From: Desertivirga sp966211215
GTDB lineage: Bacteria; Bacteroidota; Bacteroidia; Sphingobacteriales; Sphingobacteriaceae
Direction: 5' to 3'
DNA: 42,519 bases
Assembly (NCBI GenBank): GCA_966211215.1
Contig: CBIHNR010000023.1
Coordinates: 1-42,519, forward strand
The notes below the pieces were generated by a model. That model ran no database searches. It had not been told where the DNA came from and saw only the letters and a program-made list of their open reading frames with translations. Made by a program: the position numbers and the translations under genes. This document shows, piece after piece, positions 23,596-31,743 of this stretch; positions within the stretch are counted from its first letter, which is position 1; each line of letters begins with the position of its first letter.

Positions 23596-25608
23596 ATGGC
23601 GGTTTCAGAAATAAAAGAACGTATGGATGCGCTGGTTAGAGAGTTAAGCCAGCACAATTACAATTACTATGTGTTGGCTCAACCAACTATTTCAGACTTT
23701 GAATTCGACCTGAAATTAAAGGAGCTTGCTGAACTAGAAAAGCAGTATCCGCAGTTTCAGGATAGCGATTCGCCGACTCAAAAAGTTGGGGGCGATATCA
23801 CAAAAGAATTTAAAACAGTTCAACACCGCTGGCCGATGCTGTCCTTGGGGAACACATACAGTGAGCAAGATTTAAGGGATTTCGACGAGCGCATACGTAA
23901 AGCAATAGGTAATGATTTTGAGTACGTATGCGAACTGAAGTTTGACGGATTGTCAATGAGCCTGACCTACGAAAATGGTGTTCTTTCGCGCGCAGTAACA
24001 CGCGGAGATGGCACAAAAGGCGATGACGTTACCACCAATATAAAAACGATTAACCGCATACCTAAAAAGCTAAGAAACGACGGATTTCCGGAGAGTTTTG
24101 AGATCCGTGGCGAAGTATTCATGCACCGCGCTGCCTTTGAACGCTTAAACAATGAGCGCTTGGAAAGAGGCGAAGTTCCCTATGCTAACCCGAGAAATTT
24201 TGCGGCAGGAACTGTAAAACTTCAAGATTCCGGCGAAGTTGCCAAACGGCCATTAGACTGTTTCTTATATTTCCTTTATACAGAAAAACAGTTATTTAAA
24301 ACACATTGGGATAGCTTACAGGCTGTCGACAAGTGGGGTTTCCACGTTTGCGAGCACAATAAGCTTGCAAAAAATATTGATGAAGCGATAGAATTTATCC
24401 ACTACTGGGATAAGAAACGTTTTGATTTAAGCTATGATATTGATGGAATTGTATTAAAAGTTAACAGTTATGCTCAACAACACGAACTGGGTTTTACAGC
24501 TAAATCACCGAGATGGGCGATATCCTATAAGTACAAAGCAGAGGAAGTTGAAACCATTTTACAGAGCGTGAGCTACCAGGTTGGACGAACCGGAGCTGTT
24601 ACACCCGTGGCTAATTTAAAGCCAGTTCTATTAGCCGGTACAACGGTAAAAAGGGCAACCTTACACAACGCCAATGAAATTGAACGTTTAGGGCTTCACT
24701 TAGGAGATTCTGTTTTTGTCGAGAAAGGTGGCGAAATCATTCCGAAAATTATCTCTGTTAACACCGTTAAACGTCCACAGGATGCAACAAAAGTTATTTA
24801 TCCGGAAATTTGCCCCGAATGCTCAAGCAATTTAATCCGAAAAGAAGGAGAAGCGGTTCATTACTGCCCGAACGACGAAGGCTGCCCTCCACAGATTGTT
24901 GGAAAAATGCAGCATTTTATAAGCCGCAAAGCGATGAATATTGATGGGCTTGGGGACGAAACAATTGAGGCGCTTTACAGAAAAGGACTAGTTCAGCATA
25001 TCAGCGATTTGTACATTCTTCATGAAAAGGCAGACGAACTAAAGCAAATGGAGCGCTTTGGCGAAAAATCCATTAATAATATGTTAGATGGCATTGAGCG
25101 GTCGAAGCAAATGCCTTTTGAAAAAGTATTGTTTGGCTTGGGAATACGTTATGTTGGCGAAACTGTAGCCAGGAAAATTGCTACGCATTTCAAAAATATA
25201 GATAGCCTTATCAACGCCAGCCATGAGGAGATTACTTCTGTAGAGGAGATTGGCGGAAGAATAGCAGAGAGCCTGGTTGAATATTTCAAAAATCCAAAAC
25301 ATGTCGAACAAATAGAAAAGCTGCGAAGTGCAGGACTTCAGTTCCTTACGGAAGAGAAAGAAATTTTGTTAGATAGTGACCGGCTTGCAGGCAAAACCTT
25401 TATTATCTCGGGAGTTTTTGAAGAATTTAGCCGCGAAGAATTATCAGCCCTGATTGAATCAAATGGCGGGAAGATTATGAGTAGCATCTCCGGAAAACTT
25501 AATTACCTTGTCGCTGGCGATAATATGGGCCCCTCGAAGTTGGAGAAAGCTAAAAAACTAAACATTCCAATAATTTCCGATAAAGAGCTTTTGGCAATGC
25601 TGTCGTAA
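23596..25608 (+). CDS. ligA: NAD-dependent DNA ligase LigA
   Basis: Seals nicks in DNA during replication and repair, using NAD. 670 residues, the normal length. In order: NAD-binding Ia domain (M1-60, with N-Y-Y-V-L), the adenylation domain with the active-site Lys in C-E-L-K115-F-D-G-L-S-M-S, the OB fold, a zinc finger of four cysteines (C-P-E-C...C-P-N-D-E-G-C), helix-hairpin-helix repeats and a C-terminal BRCT domain starting near L-A-G-K-T-F-I-I-S-G. The gene is plus-strand, 104 bases from the divergent YhcH-domain gene. dapA follows after 151 bases. Confidence 0.97.
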   Translation: MAVSEIKERMDALVRELSQHNYNYYVLAQPTISDFEFDLKLKELAELEKQYPQFQDSDSPTQKVGGDITKEFKTVQHRWPMLSLGNTYSEQDLRDFDERIRKAIGNDFEYVCELKFDGLSMSLTYENGVLSRAVTRGDGTKGDDVTTNIKTINRIPKKLRNDGFPESFEIRGEVFMHRAAFERLNNERLERGEVPYANPRNFAAGTVKLQDSGEVAKRPLDCFLYFLYTEKQLFKTHWDSLQAVDKWGFHVCEHNKLAKNIDEAIEFIHYWDKKRFDLSYDIDGIVLKVNSYAQQHELGFTAKSPRWAISYKYKAEEVETILQSVSYQVGRTGAVTPVANLKPVLLAGTTVKRATLHNANEIERLGLHLGDSVFVEKGGEIIPKIISVNTVKRPQDATKVIYPEICPECSSNLIRKEGEAVHYCPNDEGCPPQIVGKMQHFISRKAMNIDGLGDETIEALYRKGLVQHISDLYILHEKADELKQMERFGEKSINNMLDGIERSKQMPFEKVLFGLGIRYVGETVARKIATHFKNIDSLINASHEEITSVEEIGGRIAESLVEYFKNPKHVEQIEKLRSAGLQFLTEEKEILLDSDRLAGKTFIISGVFEEFSREELSALIESNGGKIMSSISGKLNYLVAGDNMGPSKLEKAKKLNIPIISDKELLAMLS

Positions 25609-25759
25609 TTAAAAAGACAAAACTCTTACAATTTAACAGATTGAAAATCGTTCTTTTAAATTGCAAAATACGGTGCTAAATTAGCGAGCTATTTTGGAAG
25701 CCTCAAAAAGCTGTATTCAGCAGTTAAATTAGCATTTGGCGCCAAACTTAATCAGATAA

Positions 25760-26635
25760 ATGAACAAATTTTACGGAACAGGGGTAGCATTGGTGACCCC
25801 TTTCAATACAGACAGGGAAGTTGATTTCACAGGTTTAAAAAACTTAATTAATCATCAAATCGATGGCGGCGTTGAGTACCTTGTATCTTTAGGTACTACC
25901 GGAGAATCTGCAACTTTAACAAAAGAAGAGAAAAAGGCGGTTTGGGAATTTACAGCAGAAACAGTTGCTGGCAGAGTTCCTTTAATCGCTGGAATTGGAG
26001 GGAATGATACAAACGAAGTTGTTAAGTGCATACAACAGTTTAACATTTCTGGTTACGAAGCCATTCTTTCTGTAAGCCCGTATTACAATAAGCCGGTACA
26101 AGAAGGCATATACCAACATTATAAGGCTCTCGCTGAAGCTTCTGCGCTTCCTATCCTTCTTTACAATGTCCCTGGCCGCACAGGCAGCAATATGACTGCA
26201 GAAACTACATTACGCCTTGCATATGACTTTAAAAATATTATTGGAGTTAAGGAAGCGTCGGGCAATTTCGATCAGTTCAATCAAATCATGAAGGGTAAAC
26301 CTGAGGATTTCCTATTTATTTCAGGGGATGATGGCGTTACTCTTCCAATGATAGCAATGGGAGGCCATGGGATTATTTCGGTTGTAGCCAATGCAATTCC
26401 TAGACATTTTTCCGACATGGTTCGACTATGCCTTGATGGTAAATTTAAAGAAGCACAACCCCTTCATTATAAACTCATAGACTTTACGAATTTAATGTTT
26501 GCAGAGGGAAATCCGGCAGGCGTTAAATCCGCCCTAAAGCATATTGGCATTTGCCAGGATACGTTAAGATTACCACTGGTTAACGTTAGCCGGCAAACGG
26601 CAAACCAAATCGCAGAAGCTTACAATTCCCTATAA
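25760..26635 (+). CDS. dapA: 4-hydroxy-tetrahydrodipicolinate synthase
   Basis: Condenses pyruvate with aspartate semialdehyde, the first committed step toward diaminopimelate and lysine. 291 residues, a class I aldolase barrel. The Schiff-base Lys is K164 in I-G-V-K-E-A-S-G; Y135 and R140 (L-Y-N-V-P-G-R-T-G) and T46-T47 (G-T-T-G-E-S) complete the active site. The product supplies meso-diaminopimelate to MurE, encoded in this window with a DNPR motif. The 151-base gap from ligA shows no clear promoter of the TTG/TAnnTTTG type; a 9-base direct repeat TAAATTAGC occurs there. A long terminator follows. Confidence 0.96.
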   Translation: MNKFYGTGVALVTPFNTDREVDFTGLKNLINHQIDGGVEYLVSLGTTGESATLTKEEKKAVWEFTAETVAGRVPLIAGIGGNDTNEVVKCIQQFNISGYEAILSVSPYYNKPVQEGIYQHYKALAEASALPILLYNVPGRTGSNMTAETTLRLAYDFKNIIGVKEASGNFDQFNQIMKGKPEDFLFISGDDGVTLPMIAMGGHGIISVVANAIPRHFSDMVRLCLDGKFKEAQPLHYKLIDFTNLMFAEGNPAGVKSALKHIGICQDTLRLPLVNVSRQTANQIAEAYNSL

Positions 26636-26678
26636 AATAACAGAGCCCGGACGAAAATCGTTCGGGCTCTGTTATTTT
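26634..26678. terminator. Long bidirectional terminator after dapA
   Basis: AAAATAACAGAGCCCGGACGA (split as AAAATAA 26634-26640 and 14 bases 26641-26654) pairs with 26658-26678, giving a 21-bp stem with a single G/T wobble and a 3-base loop. Ends are T-rich in both directions, as needed between convergent dapA and the histone H1-like gene. Confidence 0.85.
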
Positions 26679-26692
26679 TCAGGAATTATAAA

Positions 26693-26887
26693 TTATTTCG
26701 CAGTTGTTGCATTTTTAGATTCCTGAATTTCAAGACGGATTGCTTGCGCAAGGTTTTTCACGTCTTGTAATCCTTTTCTTACACGTGTGCCAGCAGCACT
26801 GTTTCCCTTGTTATAGAATTTGTCTGCATCAGCTTCCAAGCCTGTGATTAAATCCTTAAGCTCGGTAAATCTTTCAAAATTTGCCAT
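26693..26887 (-). CDS. Histone H1-like (Hc1-type) small protein
   Basis: 64 residues, helical and charged. The order F-x-E-L-K-D-L-I-T-G-L-E-A-D-A-D-K-F-Y-N-K-G-N-x-A-A-G-T-R-V-R-K-G-L-Q-D-V-K-N-L-A-Q matches the short histone H1/Hc1-type protein found in most Bacteroidota; the K-G-N-x-A-A-G-T-R-x-R-K core is typical. The name comes from similarity to chlamydial Hc1, which compacts DNA. These short forms lack the Lys-rich tail and their DNA binding is only assumed. It stands alone next to a strong terminator. Family assignment good; function inferred. Confidence 0.85.
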   Translation of the reverse strand: MANFERFTELKDLITGLEADADKFYNKGNSAAGTRVRKGLQDVKNLAQAIRLEIQESKNATTAK

Positions 26888-27199
26888 TGTAATGCTTAGT
26901 TTGGTTTTTAATAAGTTAAATATTTTAATAAGCTAAGCGAATGTAAATCCTTTTTTCAATAAAAAAAATATTTTAAATAATAATAATCAGGTTCAGCATA
27001 GCTTTTTTTCCACATTTCCCACTCTACAAGTATGAAATTCCAAATAATTAACTGTTATGAAAAATAAATCACTTTAGCTTCATAGTTATTCACAGTAGTT
27101 CTCTTCACAAAGATTGCCGCAACTTTCAGCCTCTGAAAGATTTTAGTCACAAAAAAAGCGCATTGAATAATGCGCTTTTAGGGTATTTTCATCGACCTC
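26888..27199. other. AT-rich gap between the spt gene and the histone H1-like gene
   Basis: No open frame longer than about 12 codons. It contains the spt terminator (27151-27179), a small perfect stem CTTTCAG-CCT-CTGAAAG (27123-27139), a TTTTCCACA at 27008-27016 and a TTATTCACA at 27084-27092, both close to a DnaA box. A promoter for the histone H1-like gene must be near 26890-26960, but I find no exact TAnnTTTG. Confidence 0.5.
27151..27179 (-). terminator. Intrinsic terminator of the spt gene
   Basis: AAAAGCGCATT (27154-27164) and AATGCGCTTTT (27169-27179) form an 11-bp stem with a 4-base loop; on the minus strand a run of seven T (pairing positions 27151-27157) follows. It lies 21 bases beyond the spt stop. 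Confidence 0.85.
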
Positions 27200-28441
27200 T
27201 TAAGCAGGAATTGATTTAGATTCCTTATAAAAGCCTTGTTGCAATTTTTCCTGAACTTCAGAGAAGGCATCTAGAGTACGCTGCACGTCTTCAAGTGTGT
27301 GGGCAGCAGTCGGAATAATACGCAGCTCCATTAAGCCTTTGGGAATTACCGGATAAACCACTATTGAGCAGAATATACCATAGTTTTCACGAAGATCCAT
27401 TGTAATAGCAGTAGCTTCATTTAATTCCCCTTTAAGAAACACGGGAGTTACCATAGTATTTGTAACTCCTAAATCAAAGCCGCGCTCACGTAAACCATTT
27501 TGAAGCGTTCTGGCAATTGTCCAAAGTTTTTCTCGTAGCTCTGGCCTGGTACGTAGCAACTCAAGACGCTTACGTAGTCCTATAACCATAGGCATCGGCA
27601 AGGCTTTGGCAAAAGTTTGAGAACGCATATTATAGCGCAGATAGTTAACGATTTCTTCGTTTGATGCAACAAAGGCACCAATACCAGCCATAGACTTAGC
27701 GAAAGTACCAAAATAAACATCGATACCATCCATTACACCTTGTTCCTCATGGGTTCCTGCACCAGTTGCCCCCATTGTTCCAAAACCATGAGCATCATCT
27801 ATCAGCAGTCGAAATTTAAACTCTCTCTTTAACTCAACAATCTCTTTCAACTTACCCTGAGCCCCAGACATCCCAAAAACGCCTTCAGTGATAACCAATA
27901 TACCACCACCAGTTTGCTCGGTTAATTTCGTAGCCCTTTCAAGTTGTTTCTTAAAACTATCAATATCATTATGCTGATAAACAAAACGTTTACCCATATG
28001 AAGGCGCACACCATCGATTATGCAAGCATGGGACTCGGCATCATATACAATTACATCATTACGGTCTACAAGGGTATCAATAATTGAAACCATTCCCTGG
28101 TAACCATAATTCAAAAGGAAAGCATCTTCGAAACCTGTAAATTCAGCCAGATCTTTCTCCAGCGCTTCATGATGATTAGAATTTCCAGACATCATTCTTG
28201 CACCCATTGGATAAGCCATACCAAACTCAGCCGCACCTTTTGCATCGGCTTCACGAACTTCCGGATGATTAGCTAAGCCCAAATAATTATTTAAACTCCA
28301 CACTAAATGATCTTTCCCACGAAATTTCATATGAGGGGCAATTTCGCCTTCTAACTTAGGAAAAGAGAAATATCCATGCGACCATTTCTGGTGCTGGCCA
28401 ATTGGCCCCATATTCTTAGCTATTTTATCAAATAAGTCCAA
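27200..28441 (-). CDS. spt: Serine palmitoyltransferase-type alpha-oxoamine synthase
   Basis: 413 residues, pyridoxal-phosphate enzyme of the alpha-oxoamine synthase family. The cofactor Lys is K249 in G-T-F-A-K-S, with D216 and H218 in I-D-D-A-H-G-F-G and H138 in E-S-H-A stacking on the ring. Serine palmitoyltransferase joins serine to palmitoyl-CoA to start sphingolipid synthesis, a hallmark of Sphingobacteriaceae; glycine-using relatives (KBL, ALAS, BioF) share the fold. I choose Spt from the N-x-Y-L-G-L-A-N-H-P-E start, the family G-T-F-A-K-S form and the taxonomic setting; a KBL-like role is the main alternative. It is a single gene with a well-formed promoter and its own terminator, next to ftsZ. 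Confidence 0.78.
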   Translation of the reverse strand: MDLFDKIAKNMGPIGQHQKWSHGYFSFPKLEGEIAPHMKFRGKDHLVWSLNNYLGLANHPEVREADAKGAAEFGMAYPMGARMMSGNSNHHEALEKDLAEFTGFEDAFLLNYGYQGMVSIIDTLVDRNDVIVYDAESHACIIDGVRLHMGKRFVYQHNDIDSFKKQLERATKLTEQTGGGILVITEGVFGMSGAQGKLKEIVELKREFKFRLLIDDAHGFGTMGATGAGTHEEQGVMDGIDVYFGTFAKSMAGIGAFVASNEEIVNYLRYNMRSQTFAKALPMPMVIGLRKRLELLRTRPELREKLWTIARTLQNGLRERGFDLGVTNTMVTPVFLKGELNEATAITMDLRENYGIFCSIVVYPVIPKGLMELRIIPTAAHTLEDVQRTLDAFSEVQEKLQQGFYKESKSIPA

Positions 28442-28481
28442 TGTGTTAATTTTATTTTAAGTTACTATTCAAATAAAGGTG

Positions 28482-28512
28482 CAAAGGTAAAATTTAATGG
28501 TTTGATATACAA
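28482..28512 (-). promoter_or_regulatory. Consensus Bacteroidota promoter for spt
   Basis: On the minus strand: TTG (28512-28510), 20 bases, TACCTTTG (28489-28482), an exact fit to TTG-N19/20-TAnnTTTG. Transcription should start near 28475, leaving a leader of about 34 bases. The best promoter match in the window. Confidence 0.7.
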
Positions 28513-28542
28513 TTAAATTGCCTCCTTCCAATGCCATAAAAC

Positions 28543-28576
28543 AAAAAAGCCTCTATCTTTTGAGGATAAAGGCTTT
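28543..28576 (-). terminator. Intrinsic terminator of ftsZ / dcw cluster
   Basis: AAAGCC (28546-28551) pairs with GGCTTT (28571-28576), continuing inward through T/A, one C/A mismatch and TATC/GATA. On the minus strand the stem is followed by TTTTTTG. It lies 19 bases after the ftsZ stop and is the first terminator I see within or after the cluster, which has none visible from ftsI down. Confidence 0.75.
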
Positions 28577-28594
28577 AAAAATATCAACGATTTG

Positions 28595-30262
28595 TTAGTC
28601 TACATTATCATGCAGGAATGAATTATTTGGCCTGATTTCGGTACCGCCTTCTTCATTGGAAAGGGTAAACCTTGAAACCTGCGACTCTGAAGAGTGGGGT
28701 ACCTGCTGAAGCGCCATTTGTTTGCGTTTGTAGGCAGGTTCATTTTCAAGCTCCTGTAGGCCGTTTGCTGTACGCAGTTTCATACTCAAATCTTTTAAGC
28801 GAAGGATACGCTCTCTTGATTTACGGAGTTGCTCTTCAATTGACTCGTCAGTTTTATTATCATCCGGATTATACGCTTCAGGCTGTTGAGGCGTGAAATG
28901 TTGAACAGGTTCAGAAGGCCTTAAAGCCTCCGGCTGTTTAACTTCTTCTATAGGAGAACCGAATTGAAATTCTGATTCAACAGTTTTAACGCCAAATTCA
29001 AAAGGCGAAGGCTCTGCTGTCTTCATTTGAGGCTCCTCATCGTGCAGGGTATGGCGCACGATTTTAGGTTCAACCGGAGCAGCCGGACGTCTTTCCTCAG
29101 TAGTTTTTTGAGAAAAATAGCCTCCAAACAAATCAGACTGATGGTCATGAGCTTTATTTACTGGCACCTCTGGTTCTGCCACCTGTGATTGAGGAGCTTG
29201 CTCAATAAACGAATTTACAGCATTAACGGGCTTTATCATTGGCGCATTTTCAGGCGTCAATAATGAAACTTTCTTTTGCTGACTTTTTTCAACCTCACGC
29301 TCTTCTTTAGTTTGGAAACCAGTAGCTATTATTGTAACCAGAATCTTGTCACCTAAAGACTCATCAACACAGTTACCCCAGATTAAATCAGCAGCTAAAC
29401 CAGCCTCTTCCTGGATGTAATCCGTAATAATACTTACCTCATCCATAGAAACCTCCTTAGATCCGGAGCTGATATTCAACAAGATGTATCTTGCACCCTC
29501 AATTTCGTTATCTTTTAATAATGGCGATGCGAGAGCTCCCTCCACAGCGCGGTGAGCACGATTTTCCCCTTCTGCTGTGTAACTACCCATGATTGCAACA
29601 CCACTGTTATTCATTACAGTGCGCACATCTTTAAAATCGACGTTGATATATCCAGGAATTGTGATAATCTCGGCGATCCCTTTTGCAGCAGTTGTTAAGA
29701 TATTATCCGCTTCAGCAAACGCTGCACTTAAAGTCAAGTTTCCAAAAATCTCGCGAAGGCGGTCGTTAGAAATTACAAGATATGAATCCACATACTTCTT
29801 GAACTCTTCTAAACCTTCCTCTGCCTGCATTTTACGACGCTTTCCTTCAAAGGAGAAAGGCGTTGTAATAATACCAACAGTCAAAATATCAAGTTCTTTG
29901 GCAGCCTTGGCAATTATCGGGCTTGCCCCGGTACCTGTACCACCGCCCATACCTGCAGTTATGAACAACATTTTCGTGTTAGTTCCTAACATACGTTTAA
30001 TATCTTCTATATTTTCAATAGCAGAATTTTTTCCCACTTCAGGAATAGAACCAGCTCCCATACCTTCAGTAAGGCTAGCACCCAACTGAACTTTGTTTGG
30101 GATAGGGCTTAACTCCAGTGCTTGCGCATCTGTGTTACAGATTATGAAGTCAACACCAGTAATTCCTTGCCTATACATGTGGTTAACAGCATTACCGCCA
30201 CCGCCACCTACACCAATTACCTTGATAATTGATGATTTCTCTTTTAACATTTCAAACTGCAT
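28595..30262 (-). CDS. ftsZ: Cell division protein FtsZ
   Basis: Tubulin-like GTPase that forms the division ring. 555 residues: GTPase core with G-V-G-G-G-G-G-N-A-V (17-26), the tubulin signature G-G-G-T-G-T-G (106-112) and T7 loop N-V-D-F-K-D-V, followed from about residue 330 by a long, low-complexity, Pro/Glu/Gln-rich linker and a C-terminal stretch near L-R-T-A-N-G-L-Q-E-L-E-N-E-P-A-Y-K-R. E. coli FtsZ is 383 residues; the extra length is nearly all linker, as is usual in this phylum. It is last in the dcw cluster, 126 bases after ftsA, and a dyad of TTTTCCACA sequences with a third copy lies in that gap. Confidence 0.97.
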   Translation of the reverse strand: MQFEMLKEKSSIIKVIGVGGGGGNAVNHMYRQGITGVDFIICNTDAQALELSPIPNKVQLGASLTEGMGAGSIPEVGKNSAIENIEDIKRMLGTNTKMLFITAGMGGGTGTGASPIIAKAAKELDILTVGIITTPFSFEGKRRKMQAEEGLEEFKKYVDSYLVISNDRLREIFGNLTLSAAFAEADNILTTAAKGIAEIITIPGYINVDFKDVRTVMNNSGVAIMGSYTAEGENRAHRAVEGALASPLLKDNEIEGARYILLNISSGSKEVSMDEVSIITDYIQEEAGLAADLIWGNCVDESLGDKILVTIIATGFQTKEEREVEKSQQKKVSLLTPENAPMIKPVNAVNSFIEQAPQSQVAEPEVPVNKAHDHQSDLFGGYFSQKTTEERRPAAPVEPKIVRHTLHDEEPQMKTAEPSPFEFGVKTVESEFQFGSPIEEVKQPEALRPSEPVQHFTPQQPEAYNPDDNKTDESIEEQLRKSRERILRLKDLSMKLRTANGLQELENEPAYKRKQMALQQVPHSSESQVSRFTLSNEEGGTEIRPNNSFLHDNVD

Positions 30263-30340
30263 ATCGTTGTTAATCAGTTTTGTAGACTCTCAGTTTTTTA
30301 ACCCGTTCTCAATTGTAATATTACCTAATTTTGCACAAAC

Positions 30341-30388
30341 GTTTTCCACAATTGTTAACAATGTGGAAAACTCACCCTTTGTGGAAAA
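30341..30388. promoter_or_regulatory. DnaA-box-like dyad plus third copy in the ftsA-ftsZ gap
   Basis: TTTTCCACA at 30342-30350 faces its inverse TGTGGAAAA at 30362-30370 around a near-palindromic centre (TTGTTAACAA), and a third TGTGGAAAA is at 30380-30388, ending at the ftsA stop codon. Each 9-mer is one base from the DnaA box TTATCCACA. The dyad is symmetrical over about 31 bases with one unpaired base, so it is also a strong RNA hairpin. Three copies within 47 bases is unlikely by chance. A protein site (DnaA or a dimeric regulator) or a processing hairpin are both possible. Confidence 0.5.
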
Positions 30389-31738
30389 TTATTTAATATA
30401 GTCCTCATCTTTAATATCGTCTTTGATAAACTTAGCTCCCGTTTGAAGCAACTTATCGAACAACCCAAAAGATTTTTTTGCCTTTTCTGGCTGAGGCTTT
30501 TCAACAAAAGCCCCTGGTTGCCTTGCAGACTCGGCTATCTCTTCTGCCTTTTGAATACCTTTTATTAACAGCCCGATACCTGTTGCAAACAACGGACTTT
30601 TCAGGTCATCATAAACGTTTTTCGGCAATACCTCATTCTTAGCCAAATGCTCATTAGGGTATCCTACACGGCAATCCAAGCCCGTAACATACTCAACAAG
30701 CTGTGACAAATGCTTTAATTGAGCACCACCGCCAGTGATTACTATACCGGCGATAAGCTTCTTCTCATAGCCTGATGATTTGATTTCGTAGTACACATGC
30801 TCCAAAATTTCTTCCATTCTCGCCTGGATTACATAGGCCAGATTTTTTACGGAGATTTCTTTTGGTTCACGGCCACGTAAACCCGGAACACAAATAATTT
30901 CATTCTCTTTATTTTCATCGGCCAACGCAGAACCGAAACGAGTTTTCAATAATTCAGCCTGATTACGCATTACGGCACAGCCTTCACGGATATCTTCAGT
31001 AATACTGTTTCCTCCGAAAGGAATTACAGCAGTATGCCTGATGATACCTTCATGGAAGATGGCAAGATCTGTTGTTCCACCACCTATATCAACTAAAACA
31101 ACTCCGGCTTCCTTTTCTTCATCGCTTAAAACAGACTCTGATGAAGCGAGCGGCTCAAGAATTAATTCCTGAGTTTCAAGACCGGCATTAGTAACGCATT
31201 TCAGGATATTTTTAACAGCGCTAACGTGTCCGGATATAATATGGAAATTCGCTTCGAGGCGTACACCAGCCATGCCGATAGGATCTTTAATTCCAGGCTC
31301 ATTATCAACGGTAAACTCCTGAGGCAACACATGGATTATTTCCTCGCCGGGAGGCATAACCAATTTGTACATATCTTCGATCAGCTTTTCTATATCTTTA
31401 CGCTGGATTTCGTTATTTAAATCCTTTCTGGTAAAAATACCGCGGTGCTGAAGGCTTTTGATATGCTGACCGGCTATACCAACATTTACAATCTTAACAT
31501 CAACGTTAGATTGCACGCTAGCTTCATCAACCGCCTGGAGAATACCTTGTACCGTTTTTTGGATGTTAGACACAACCCCACGAGTTACACCCGCCGATTC
31601 TGCCTTTCCAATTCCTAGTATTTCTATCTTTCCGTGACCACTCCTGCGGCCCACTATCACACAAATCTTAGTTGTACCAATGTCCAAGCCTACGACAATT
31701 GGTGAACTTTTCGAAGATGTAGAAGTACCTTTTTCCAT
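30389..31738 (-). CDS. ftsA: Cell division protein FtsA
   Basis: Actin-like ATPase that tethers FtsZ to the inner membrane and recruits later division proteins. 449 residues: phosphate-1 motif D-I-G-T-T-K (19-24), V-D-I-G-G-G-T-T-D (216-224) and an adenosine motif I-V-I-T-G-G-G-A near 335. The C-terminal segment K-S-F-G-L-F-D-K-L-L-Q-T-G-A-K-F-I-K can form the amphipathic membrane helix, followed by a further acidic tail. It lies 5 bases after ftsQ in the dcw cluster. Confidence 0.97.
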   Translation of the reverse strand: MEKGTSTSSKSSPIVVGLDIGTTKICVIVGRRSGHGKIEILGIGKAESAGVTRGVVSNIQKTVQGILQAVDEASVQSNVDVKIVNVGIAGQHIKSLQHRGIFTRKDLNNEIQRKDIEKLIEDMYKLVMPPGEEIIHVLPQEFTVDNEPGIKDPIGMAGVRLEANFHIISGHVSAVKNILKCVTNAGLETQELILEPLASSESVLSDEEKEAGVVLVDIGGGTTDLAIFHEGIIRHTAVIPFGGNSITEDIREGCAVMRNQAELLKTRFGSALADENKENEIICVPGLRGREPKEISVKNLAYVIQARMEEILEHVYYEIKSSGYEKKLIAGIVITGGGAQLKHLSQLVEYVTGLDCRVGYPNEHLAKNEVLPKNVYDDLKSPLFATGIGLLIKGIQKAEEIAESARQPGAFVEKPQPEKAKKSFGLFDKLLQTGAKFIKDDIKDEDYIK

Positions 31739-31743
31739 AAAAT

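Noticed and set aside
25609..25759. Possible lysine riboswitch before dapA
   Set aside because: 151 bases with a short direct repeat but no recognisable multi-helix lysine aptamer; such riboswitches are not typical of this phylum.
30263..30388. Replication origin near ftsZ because of several DnaA-box-like sequences
   Set aside because: No dnaA, dnaN or other origin markers nearby and only three clustered 9-mers, all with one mismatch; a local regulatory site is more modest and more likely.
29589..30401. Two long open frames (166 and 102 codons) on the plus strand opposite ftsZ
   Set aside because: They are antisense to a full, well-conserved ftsZ, have no family resemblance, and arise from codon bias on the other strand.
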